Shown here piece after piece: positions 1-11,200 of a stretch of 64,000 nt of DNA. The notes beneath the pieces are model-generated. The model saw only the letters and a list, made by a program, of their open reading frames with translations. It had not been told where the DNA came from and searched no databases. A program made the translations under genes and the position numbers. Positions within the stretch are counted from its first letter, which is position 1; each line of letters opens with the position of its first letter. The stretch is from Phoronis australis (lineage: Eukaryota > Phoronida > Phoronidae): NCBI GenBank assembly GCA_002633005.1, contig NMRA01000299.1, forward strand, positions 60,001-124,000. Reading direction: 5' to 3'.

Positions 1-1098
1 CCTAACTTATTACGGTACATAGGTGCTACGTTCAAATGCCAAAAGGTGGTTGGCTGTGCCTGCATGCGCTTACCCCCCACCACAGCACTGACTGCAGGTT
101 AGATCTGTTCAAAAAGCAGTTGATGTTGTCTTTTTTGTGTAAAAAAACTAAAAATGAGACTGTAGGGTGCAACAGCAGAGCAGTTTAATCTCACCAATTT
201 TTTACAAAAATGTTAATAAAATTAACCTTTTTCAGTTTTTAAGGTCTTTTACCATTGTTGTGAATGTTCACATTTTTTCAAAATATTTTCTGATTGTAGC
301 TATTGTAAAGAACTTCAACTTGGTAAAGCATGAAGTTGATACTAAGTATCCTTTATGAAAAATGAGGAAAAAATGTCACTGCCATATTGTGTCCTAAATT
401 AGTGAGATGTTTTCCTAGTCACTTTTATTTGAAAATCATTGTTGGCTCCATCCACAATATTCAATAGGAACACTTCTGTCACATTCCATGACTATCATTA
501 AAGCTTTATGCAATTTTGAAAGGCAGACAAATGGACAACAAATTACATAAATTAATTATATTAAAACAGCAGGTGCTGCAACTGTCTGAAAATGAGTAGG
601 TGCCGTCCTTTCTTTGAACAGAGTTGCCAAATTTAAAGTAAATCTGAAAGGGAACTTGGTAGATTATAGAAGCAGAGACAAAATATTTAATTGCCAAAAT
701 TGGGCCCCAGTCATGAAGTTGGCATGGTGCATTCTCTTCCTGAGGGAAGATGTCTGCTAAATTTCACAATGGAATTTTAGAGATAGTTAATGTGCTGGAT
801 ATCAATGTAGACAGACAAAAATGATATTCATTGTTGACTTTGCATCCTTTCTGCCAAGGTCAAGAGGACCACTGCTCAATATTTGAAGGTCAATATGTGG
901 ACAGTGTATATCAATGTGGTATCCCAGTTATTTTTTGAAGGCGAACTCCATCCCAAGTTTTGAAACTCAATTTTTTGAATTGGTTTTTGTGGTAATACAC
1001 ATGTTGAGAACCTTTATATTAATGTATAGATTTGAGGCTTATGGGTCATCATCATCTGCGAAGCACTGACAATTCACACCGTCTTCCTTTGCTTCCAG
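1..1098. other. Intron of the partial plus-strand gene; nothing else seen
   Basis: AT-rich sequence without a convincing exon or repeat. It ends in a pyrimidine-rich tract and CTTCCAG at 1092-1098, which I read as the splice acceptor of the exon starting at 1099. Confidence 0.45.
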
Positions 1099-1349
1099 CT
1101 ATCCCCGGTCCTCCACCAAATGAAAGGAAAGCTACATGGAAGAGTATGCCAAAAGCTGAAGCTGCTGGCTCTGTGTATGTAGGTGGCATTGCTATCGGAC
1201 TCGTGGCTGGTATATTTGGTGTGATGATCTTTTTAGACCTCATTACCATACAGAGACATTTGACGAAACTTACAGGGAACTTACGTGCCGGCTGGAAACG
1301 ATATAGCTCATGGAAAAATACACATGTTCATAACAAGGTTGCTCCTTGA
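1099..1349 (+). CDS. Last coding exon of an unrecognised single-pass membrane protein (partial)
   Basis: The exon follows a good acceptor (CTTCCAG) and enters the frame after two bases, then runs about 82 codons to a stop at 1347-1349. It encodes a short proline-rich juxtamembrane stretch (IPGPPPNERK), a hydrophobic segment of about 25 residues with small-residue spacing (YVGGIAIGLVAGIFGVMIF), then about 40 mostly basic residues (QRHL, RAGWKRYSSWK). This is the plan of a type I membrane protein C-terminus: ectodomain upstream and outside the window, one transmembrane helix, short positively charged cytosolic tail. The same frame is open upstream to 1032, but the acceptor argues that the true exon begins at 1099. 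I do not recognise the family. It converges on VCPIP1, whose stop is at 8119. Confidence 0.6.
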
Positions 1350-2850
1350 GATTGCTTTTAGTTGAAAGACTCTTTTCTTCCTCATTTTTATGTGCCTACA
1401 TATTTATATGTGGGTGCATATTGCCATCATTGTAATTTTTTGTCATATTGTCATGCATATTGAATACCATGCCTTAGCTAACCATTTGCAGCCAAGAAGT
1501 TTTGTTTTTGGAACCGAAATAGTGAATTCTATCCCATAATTTACCATCCCAACCTCACCGACCAATCACTAATCAGTAGCTGCCATTTTGGTAGGGTACA
1601 CTAGTAAACTCGCGAGCATACTCACAAAGCACTTGCCTTTTGATCACATGATTTTGCATAGTCTTTCTTTATTGCGAGATTCTTGTGTCGATGGAATGCA
1701 GCCACCCTCAGGCTTGTTTATATTATTTGCTATTTACTTGTTGTAAAAGAAGCTACATCCTGTCGTGTTATCTCTGAATGTTATTCAATTTTTATTTAAC
1801 TGAATCTTGAATGGGGGCTTTGGCCCCAGGGGGTACTTGACTGTTTGTGAACACAGTGTGTTCTGTTGTAATGTTAGGATATTCACCCTTTTAGTAAGTT
1901 GACTTGAAAGTAGGAGCTTCCTTAAAGAAGTCATTCTTTCATCACACTTTTGTTTCTAGAACTCCCAAAGTGATCCCTTTTGTTGAGAATGAACTAGGGA
2001 AAAGGAATTCTTTTGCGGGGCATTTAATGATTGGAAAAGGTAGTCATTTGTTAAAATATGCCTGTAAAAATTATTGACACTGTTCTGTATCACCTCTTCA
2101 TGTTATTGACTGAGCAGTGTATTTTTCAAAAGAGATGAAACTTGACCAGTGAAGTTTAAAAATTAAAGAGTTAAGCTATGTTTTTACAAAAATGCTATGA
2201 ATAAGGTGTGCCAGTGAGTGTTACAAGAAATGAAAAAACCTAAAAACGGATGCTTATGAGACAGAAAGTTAAAGTACAGGTGGTCACTCAGTAATTATTG
2301 TAGGTATGTAATCCACCATGAACAAAATCACCCTTGGTCAGTCGTTTTGTGAGATATTTTGATTTCAGTTCTCTGACATAATTACTGAACTTGTCTCATC
2401 TTATGCACGAAAAACACTGATTGCGGATTTATTTTTCATTTAATGGTGTCTCTTAACTAATTTTCATGCCATTAACGATTTGGACAGTATGTTCCAGTGC
2501 TAAGTGATTGTTGCGTTATTAAACCAGCTCGCTGACAGGCCTAATCTTATCAATATTGCGGTTTCCAAGCCATAGGTGCATTTGGGCGTATGGATCCCTA
2601 AGCACCTCATTAAATGGCACCGATTGTCAGGTCTCCCCTAGGGGTTCGTCGGCCATGATTTACGATTCATTGTTTGTAAAGACCTCTACACTAGAAAACA
2701 ACTCGTAGTTTATTATTGTTCCTGTTCGTTGTTTTCCAAAATTGTAAACTCCTGCCTCATAGTGACAGAACTGAATGATCTAATTTGTGAATAATTAACA
2801 CAGGACTTGTGTCAGAGTCAGTGCAAAGTTTAATAAATATGTCAAATACA
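1350..2850 (+). other. Probable 3' UTR of the partial membrane-protein gene
   Basis: AT-rich sequence after the stop. The clearest AATAAA hexamer near a plausible end is at 2832-2837. The actual cleavage site cannot be seen, so the UTR length is inferred. Confidence 0.3.
1389..1420. repeat. Palindromic hairpin, terminal motif of the array repeat family
   Basis: TATGTGCCTACATAT pairs with ATATGTGGGTGCATA. The same imperfect palindrome closes the head-monomers-tail repeats (for example near 11091-11107, 27796-27829, 28879-28911 and 54431-54454). It is probably a solo terminus of that family lying in the 3' UTR. Confidence 0.5.
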
Positions 2851-4270
2851 TCAGTTCATTATGTACGTACAATTGTTGTTTTTATAGAAAGTTGTGTGAA
2901 TAATAGCTATGATATAACGCACCCATAATCTGGGCACAGACAAGGGGCACATCGACTGAAGGAGATGAATGCCCATTTGCTAACAGGAAAGTCAGAATAT
3001 ACCAGTTTATTCAAGGGTTGTCATATTTTACACCTCATGAGCTGTATAAGTTTGATTTAAGAAAGAGTTTACAATGTTAACCCAATGGTTCAAGTGCAGT
3101 GTAGTATTGGATATTGTATAAAACCACTTAATTACTTTAAAAAGATTTACCATTTTGTCTGAAAACTCAGGGTTTGCTGTACAGTAAATAATTTACCAGA
3201 TTCTCTTACAACTGAACTTCAGGCAGGAATTGTTGAAAACTGGGTTTGTATTTTGCTGGCAGTCTTTGCTTATTCATTAAGACAATTCAGTAGACGAGCT
3301 CGACCATTATAATAGGGCTGTGTTGTGGCATCATCTGTGATTCTAAACAATTGCAAAAATTGTGAACATTCAATACAAATGAAATCTTGGGGAACACTCA
3401 TGGGATTTTTACTTGTTTACTACTAGATTCATTACTCAAGCCGTTATCTTGATATCATCAACTTGAAACCAATAACGTTTCTTTGATTTGAGAACATTCA
3501 GTGACTAACTGCTGCCTTTGGCTTCCTTATGGCAAAATATCTCATGTGTTTGATGAAAATAATTGGCATAATTGGTCTTTTTCAGTTTATTTTTCAAAAG
3601 CTAACATTGTTTTTAAATGTCCAAAATCTCAGAAACATTGCTGGGTATCAAAGGACGTTATATGATTTTATATTTTTAAAATGTTTGTTGCTATTAACGT
3701 TTTATTAAAAAATGAGCACCAAATTTCATTAATGTCAACCTATACCTCCTTCCTATCCTAAATCCACCACAAGACTGCACTTGTTGACAGTTTTTGTCAC
3801 CTCATGGCTCTCGATTACAAGTTCACAAGTTCAACATACCACCATAGACATCTTAATACTGTGATGTCTGTGTTTCGAGTGTGGCGCCGGAATACTACAC
3901 ACGTCGTGTGTATTGGGTATACAGGAAGGTATCCCTGGAGTCATTTGTCAAATGGACTGTGTTAATATTTGGCAGCAACAAAAGTGAGCACGATGAGACT
4001 CGACTCTGTGCTTTGATGATTGGAACATTAGCCGGTGTTACTTTGAATGAGGGAAAATGAGAGTTTGAAAAGCAGTCATTCTCATTTGTTGGACACACTA
4101 CTGACTACTGGCATAAAACCCGATCCACGTAAGGTTTAGACTTGTTGAAAAGTGATCATATGGACATGGGATTGTGCTCTGACTAGTGACAATAACGGAC
4201 TGTCTCACAAGATAATGATCAGTAGGCCTATGTGACCAAGTCGGGCAGAGATTCTAAGCCACCAGTGACA
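2851..4270. other. Intergenic or extended UTR sequence; nothing recognised
   Basis: No exon with credible splice sites, no RNA gene and no clear repeat seen on either strand. Confidence 0.4.
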
Positions 4271-4383
4271 CTCGTAGAGACCAAGTGACTTTGCCCTGTG
4301 GAATGCTGTCTCGTAGAGACCAAGTGACTGCCCTGTGGAATGCTGTCTCGTAGAGACCAAGTGACTGCCCTGTGGAATGCTGT
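4271..4383. repeat. Tandem repeat, 37-bp unit, three copies
   Basis: Units begin CTCGTAGAGACCAAGTGACT at 4271, 4310 and 4347. The first copy has two extra T residues (39 bp); the other two are 37 bp and nearly identical. Confidence 0.9.
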
Positions 4384-4421
4384 AGTAGTTTATAAGTTGA
4401 TTAGCATAAGTACTCAGTAGC

Positions 4422-4581
4422 CAGTGGAGGATTTAGAGGGGGGCCAACGGGGCCATGGCCACCATTAAAATTTTCCCAGTTTACATTTGTCAGAAAGGGG
4501 GTGCGAATGTCTGATGGGCAAAATCCTGGCTAAAACTCCGCCATGCTCCCCCCCCAACTCAAAATTCCGGATCCGCCCCTG
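4422..4581. mobile_element. 160-bp non-autonomous TIR element with a 5-bp target duplication
   Basis: The left end reads CAGTGGAGGATTTAGAGGGG; the right end, reverse-complemented, reads CAGGGGCGGATCCGGAATTT. The TIRs are about 20 bp and imperfect. GTAGC stands directly on both sides (4417-4421 and 4582-4586). There is no coding capacity. The CAGGGGCGGATC-type end resembles hAT-like MITEs, but a 5-bp duplication is not the 8 bp usual for hAT, so I leave the superfamily open. Confidence 0.75.
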
Positions 4582-4586
4582 GTAGC

Positions 4587-7500
4587 TGATTGATGTTAGG
4601 TAGTTAACCTTGAGAAAGGGGGATGTTGTGTAGTCTGTAAATTGTATTTGGTTACGATTGCGTCCGCTAGGGTCGCTGCTTATTCCTCTAACAAATAGAT
4701 AAGTGTTGTCAGTACAACGCTCTTGAATGCAAAATAACCTGGGTTCAACCCATGCAGGTAACACAACAATATGAATAAGTGTGAATTTTACAGACTGAGG
4801 AATTCGGTCTGTTGTCCTGTGAAAAGTATTTATGATCGACATATGTCCCGAAAAATAGATAAATGATACGTGCGTCGCAAGCTCGTTACCAGAGGGGAGA
4901 TGAAGCAGCAGCAGATATTTTACATAGTGAATATCAGATGTTCAACTTACACATCACGTCATCAGAAATTGAAAATGGCAGCTAAAAAATTGTATTCTTG
5001 GACGTGAAAGAACTTGTAAGATATGTAATACAGAAGAGATTGAATCAGAGAGCACAGCACTTGTATTAACCATGAACTTTGACTAAACCATTGATTTCAT
5101 TAACCAGTTTAGTATAAAAACCTCTGCAAGTAATGACATGTACAAGACTCAAATACTTATCATTTTCCATTCGGGGTTAAGTAATTTCATAACATTGACG
5201 AATAACTCAATTGAATTCAATAATTAGAACTGACTTTTTCAAATGAGTTGTATGAGTTGAGTTTTGTTAACAAGCAGTTTGACTGCAATACCCAGAAAAC
5301 AAGAAAGTAAACAAAGTCAGGATATCGCTCTGTTTTTCAACAGCCGATGCATATTGACATTTGAGAGACTTGAAGTCTGCAGTAGGAGACATACGGGCAA
5401 CTTTAACTTTTAAACTTACAACAAACCACACTAATTTTAATTGCAGAGCAACAAAATCTAATTCTATACTTAATTTACAAAACTAGGTAGACAAATCATT
5501 GTCGTTGCAACCTCACTCCACCATACCTATGTCCAGCTGTATCAAATTTTACATCTATATTGGCCAGTACTAAAACTCCCTTTCTGAAAGAACAGTCTGA
5601 AAGTACAAGTCGGAGCTTGTTTGCAGCAGAAAATACCAGGAAACACATTTCAGGTGGATTACTTTTACAGTAGTATTTAAATGGATACTAAACCTGACTT
5701 GATGATTTCAACCAATCCTCACTCTGCCAAATGCTAATGCGTTACTGACATCAATACTTAAAGAAAAAAAAGGAATCGCCTAAAGACTAGTCCCAGTGTC
5801 GCACATTGGATATTGTGGTTCTTAATGGGTGTTTTTCCTCACAGTTGCCGTGTAATTCACTAAGAGCGTAGGTCATACTTGCACGTTTAGCAGATTTTGA
5901 AACAGTTTTCTAAATTTTCTCAAAAAATTGAGAGTTCTTCAGGATTACAGAGCATTATTTTGATTGAGATAGATCGATGAATCGTCATTTTCAATATCTG
6001 TTCATAGGCAAAAACTGGGTTTGGTATCATTTCAAACAAGTGCAATTACATTAAGTGCTCAAATGCGCTCACGATTGCACCCCAAACGTAATACTTATTA
6101 AGATGTTTACTGGTATATAAAAATGACAACTAAAAGCCGCAGTGTATGTCAAGCTCGTCTAAAAGTGGGAAGAAGTAGTCTCCCTAAAAGTGGGTGATCA
6201 GCAGGACGCCTAAGGACGAAACAACAAATAAGAACTGGTCACGTGACCACATAGACCTAGACAAAAAGATCTTGTTGTCACTATGAAAAATAGTGGCAAC
6301 CACAAGGAAGTCGCCATTACAATATTGCATAAATAACAAAAACACATACATTATTTCCAAAATTTCTCAAGCAGGTAGGCAAGCTGGCTGAGCGATGAAA
6401 ATACATCATGTGGGAGTGAGCCTGTAGAAAGTCTCAAAGCAATGCATTGACCTTTTTGTCGCAGTTTGTCACAAAATTCAGTCATGATTTATGTACGGCT
6501 GTAACCATTAGTAACGATCAGACTGAAAATGGCGAGTTGAAAATTTTCGGTTGCCTTCAATTTTTTCTTTTGAATTCTCAGTCACAACATAAGATGTTAA
6601 TCATCACTAGTCAACGAAAACATTTGTATGCATTGGTTTACATCAAAAATAACCTAATTAGACTTTGAGTCTTTTTTGTGTAAAATTGATCAGTATGCTC
6701 AACATGATGAGATAGCCAACACCCGTTTTCATCTCTTCAGCCAGTGTTTGCCTGTACAGTAAATTAACGAAACTGCACAACAGAATGTCTAGTCTTCTGC
6801 CAGTTATCAATTATATGACCATCGACACATTTTGATTAGATGTTTGTTAATTTTAAATTCAAGTAGATATCCACTTTACAAACAGACTCTGTTTTCAGCA
6901 TTTCGCCTGAAATAAAATTACACATTGTCGGTCAAGTTGTATCTTGTGACTCATGAAAACTTGTGTCGAGATGACCAAGCACAAAGACTTAACACTATAT
7001 TCCAAATATCCAGTGCAGACAGGAAATGAGGTTGAAAAGAAAACGAACATTAACTCTCCCGTCAGACTATAGCTAAACTGATGATGCACATTGCAGTTGC
7101 GCATACTAAGCATAAGAAGTATCCAAAAGTATCAGTGGGTGTATTGTGCAAAATACTGAAACACTACGCACATACAAGTCGTAATGGTTAGACTGTACAA
7201 AGTGGAGCAGCATATAGGTCTCAAAGCCAATGAAATCATGGGTTCATCTCAACTATGGCATAAAGAAAGTCAGATTATTTTTTCCCCAATACGGGTTCTT
7301 CTCCAAATTTTATGAAAATTCATCAAGGCACACTTAAGATACAAAGGCAAACATAAAATACAAAACTTGTCACTACGGGAAAAACGTTAGCCGTACCCAT
7401 GGGTGCCTCAAAATAAATACTAGCACTTGAATAATTTGAAAATTAGTCTTCATAGTGGCTGGTGTGCATAAAATGAGTTCACAGCAGAGGTGCATATTTA

Positions 7501-8118
7501 GCCAAATATCTACAAAATTAGATTTTTACTCAGTAAAATTATATACTTTCTGTAAGTAGAAAGTGTGTAGAATTTAATTTTTGACTTTGTTTTTTTCCCA
7601 GTCTATTATTAATTGGGTCAAGTGACCATTTCTTTTAAATAAGAAGGTGTGTAGAAAGCAAAACAATGGTACCAAAACACGATCAAATTTCGATATAAGA
7701 GTTCAAAGTGAGACAGTGAAAATTTTGTTCTATGCAACTTCAAACTTTTTCATGAAAATCATAAAAAGTCCTTTTCGATAGTTGTTCACGGAAAAGGGGA
7801 ACATTTTGAAAATAATTCCTGGCAGCATTTTGGAAAACAATGCATAAAACATAGTATGCGAAAGTTTTACATGAATCCATCGCGCTGTTTCTCAGATATC
7901 ATGTCGTGACGTTACACAAAGTTGCACGGGGTCCTACATAGTCTTAATGCTGTGACAAATTAATGTTCGTCAAAATGTTTCTTTTAAACAATTTATAAAT
8001 GAATAATAATAGCATTGGAAATTATTCCCACTGTGATTTACATTTTATATAACGATTTCAGTTTTACATTTTTCACTAATAAAACTAATACCATCATCTA
8101 TTTGACAATATTTTATAG
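4587..8118. other. Intergenic region between converging genes, including the unassigned VCPIP1 3' UTR
   Basis: I found no gene. The VCPIP1 3' UTR must begin at 8118 and run leftwards. I see no unambiguous AATAAA on the minus strand close to the stop; an ATTAAA lies near 7573-7578. At about 7185-7245 there is a weak tRNA-like pattern (A-box-like TGGTTAGACTG, then GGTTCATCTC about 50 bp later) that may be a decayed SINE. Confidence 0.35.
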
Positions 8119-8265
8119 TCAGGTATCCATGTTGTCACTTTCTGTCAAGTCTTGAGTATCCATGGCAACATTTGTCTTTGTTTCATTCATTTCCAATTTC
8201 TGCTCAAAACCACAGTCTACATTCCCTGCTTGATTGCTGAAGCTAGATAGGTCATCTTCAAAACA
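8119..8265 (-). CDS. VCPIP1: VCPIP1 exon 18 (last coding exon, residues 1115-1162 and stop)
   Basis: The acceptor TTTCATTTGCAG is followed by CFEDDLSSFSNQAG in phase 0. The exon ends in an acidic tail (TQDLTESDNMDT) and TGA at 8121-8119. Human VCPIP1 ends with a similar acidic Asp/Met-containing tail. Confidence 0.85.
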   Translation of the reverse strand, partial: CFEDDLSSFSNQAGNVDCGFEQKLEMNETKTNVAMDTQDLTESDNMDT

Positions 8266-11200
8266 CTGCAAATGAAATACAGTCATGGATTAGCAATCCA
8301 AAATGCTCAGAGAAAGTAAGGCTAATATTTAAGTAAAATCGTTTCATGTATTTCACTATCGAGCAATCCTTAAGTTGCTAAATAGTGTTTTACGACCGGT
8401 GAATAATGTTAATGTGCTCACAATACAATTGACTTTTAATGCACTGTCAGGGCTACCGCAGAGTGAGAGCTACTAATTGTACTAGTGAGGATAGTCAAGT
8501 GTCACTTGCGTGCTTGAACTAGCGGCCATGTTGACACAAGTTGCCATCACAGTTATAGTTCACTTGAGGCAGACAGTTCAACTTGTAGCTCTTCATCTCT
8601 AGTGGCATTTTTGATGGTGCAGGGAATGTCAAACTGAGGTAGACTGGCGAGAGATGTTACTACTGATGGGGCCTAGGTTGTGATGGATGACGACAATGAT
8701 GATATGTTTAATGGTACAAAATTTTGGATAAAACTGACAAGCAATTGTCCAAAAGCTATTGAAGTGCAAGCTGCTAGTGATATAAAAAAGGAAAACAAAT
8801 CGATAATCATGCTACCCAAGTATTGTAAGGAATCACACATAACCCTTACAGCATTTTTGCCCTCAGCAGCATTAAACTGAATTGACCATTCAATTGTCTT
8901 AAATTTTGAGTTAATGAACCATGCTCAGCTTGATGAACCCAAGTTTTTAATTTCCCAATTTCAATATAATTGGTGTCAATTCAAGATGGGCACAGTAACA
9001 ATGGCGAAAAAANTGAGGATAGTCAAGTGTCACTTGGGTGCTTGAACTAGCGGCCATGTTGACACAAGTTGCCATCACAGTTATAGTTCACTTGAGGCAG
9101 ACAGTTCAACTTGTAGCTCTTCATATCTAGTGGCATTTTTGATGGTGCAGGGAATGTCAAACTGAGGTAGACTGGCGAGAGATGTTACTACTGATGGGGC
9201 CTAGGTTGTGATGGATGACGACAATGATGATATGTTTAATGGTACAAAATTTTGGATAAAACTGACAAGCAATTGTCCAAAAGCTATTGAAGTGCAAGCT
9301 GCTAGTGATATAAAAAAGGAAAACAAATCGATAATCATGCTACCCAAGTATTGTAAGGAATCACACATAACCCTTACAGCATTTTTGCCCTCAGCAGCAT
9401 TAAACTGAATTGACCATTCAATTGTCTTAAATTTTGCGTTAATGAACCATGCTCAGCTTGATGAACCCAAGTTTTTAATTTCCCAATTTCAATATAATTG
9501 GTGTCAATTCAAGATGGGCACAGTAACAATGGCGAAAAAATGGACGAGCTGTAATTTTTGAGACTTCATGGCGAAAAATGGACTTGATGTAATCTTAGGA
9601 AGTTCATGGACAAAAAACTGGAACGCTATTATCAGAAATTTGAGTGGGCTAGTCAAACAATATAGCAAAGACAGATATCTTGACTTGTAAGGCAACTCTG
9701 AATGTCATCAGCATAACATACATGGGCACAAACAAGGACCTGAAGTTTATTTTGTAGTTCAAAGTAGGTGTATTATTGGAACGGTTTATAGCAACAAATA
9801 TCAGACAGTAAACAACTACTGCTTAACAATAGTCTGGAGACACCCACCTCATCCTGTGAATCCTCCTCACTTATTGTTTTTTCAAATGTTTTTGCCAGCT
9901 GATCAAATACATGCATCTGTCTGTTTGTCTTGCTTGTGGCCACTGGTTTTACAACAGAGTAACCTGAAATTGCAGAAAATGTCGACAGCTTCATTGCACA
10001 AGTGGTGATTAGTTGTTTCCAAAACACAACAAGAGCAACGCAGAGCATTGAAATGCGCCCCCGAATGCACCGCAAACGGAATGCTTCTAGGGTTGTATGC
10101 TGGTTTCATAAAAATAGCCACCAGAGGGCGAAAACACGTCCAATCCATCTGTAAATGGGTACATGCCATTTTTTCTTTAATAGAAAGCTATTTACCAAAT
10201 TTCATAAAAATCTGTCAAGAAACTTCAGAGAAACAAAGGAAAACAAAAAATAATGAAATTGCCACTTTGGGACATAGCCTTCATTGGATCTGCCTGAAAG
10301 ACGTCGTCATCTGTTGTTAGCTTCATATAAATACAGTTACTAAATTTAATAAAGATCCTGTATTGAGTTTAGAAGATGCAGCTATGGGTGCAAAACAAAA
10401 CAAAACTACAACAAGGAGGCACTACAGTAGACGAATGCGTTGTTGTCAACCGTTCTCTTCACACTGAGAACATATACACCAATTTTCAAAGTCATCCTCA
10501 GAATGGTTTGGTTGTTCGAGGGGTGCCGGACGCCAAAAAATAAGACTCGAAAACAGGAAAAATGGCCACTAGGTGGCACAAAAGTTCCTCGATTCCATCC
10601 AAAAGCAAGAGGATAGCATCATCTCACCAATAAATGCATTATATTCCAAACTTTCTGATAATCCATTAAGGACCTTTGAAGATACAGAGGTGAGCCTAAA
10701 AAATGAAAATTGCTACTAGGGGCACACTGGTAGACAGATCCGCCTGAAAGTTGTTGTCATCCGTTGTTAACATCATTAATACACTTGCTAAATTTAGCAA
10801 AGATGCTGCAAATGATTAAGGAGATACAGCCATGGGCGCAAAAAACTAGGAAGCGCCACAGTTGTCAAAGTCATTGGTAAATCATAATCAGCTTCATAGT
10901 AAGAACATAATGCCAATTTTCACTATCATCCTTAGTGCGGTTTGGTTGATAGAGGGCTGGAAGCCAAAAAACAGACTAACAAACAGTAAAAATGGCCACT
11001 AGGTGGCGCAAACTACGTCAAATCCATTCGAAAATGGGAGGATAGCATCATCTCATCATGCCTATATGCCAAATTTTATGAAAATAATATAAATATGTGG
11101 GCGCATAACAAGGGGAATGTGGAGCTTTAAAATGCACCCACGAATGCACCACAAATGGTGTGCTGTTTGGGGTGATTATTTCTATTGTAAAATAACCACT

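Noticed and set aside
4465-4842. 125-codon minus-strand ORF overlapping the 4422-4581 TIR element
   Set aside because: It begins in unique sequence and ends inside the MITE, with no recognisable motif.
7185-7245. tRNA gene or SINE
   Set aside because: Only weak A-box and B-box-like words; no foldable cloverleaf or poly-A/target duplication could be shown.
8680-9408. Two identical 66-codon ORFs as a duplicated gene
   Set aside because: They lie in intron 17 within the N-joined duplication, have no recognisable domain and are identical only because the underlying 527-bp segment is duplicated.
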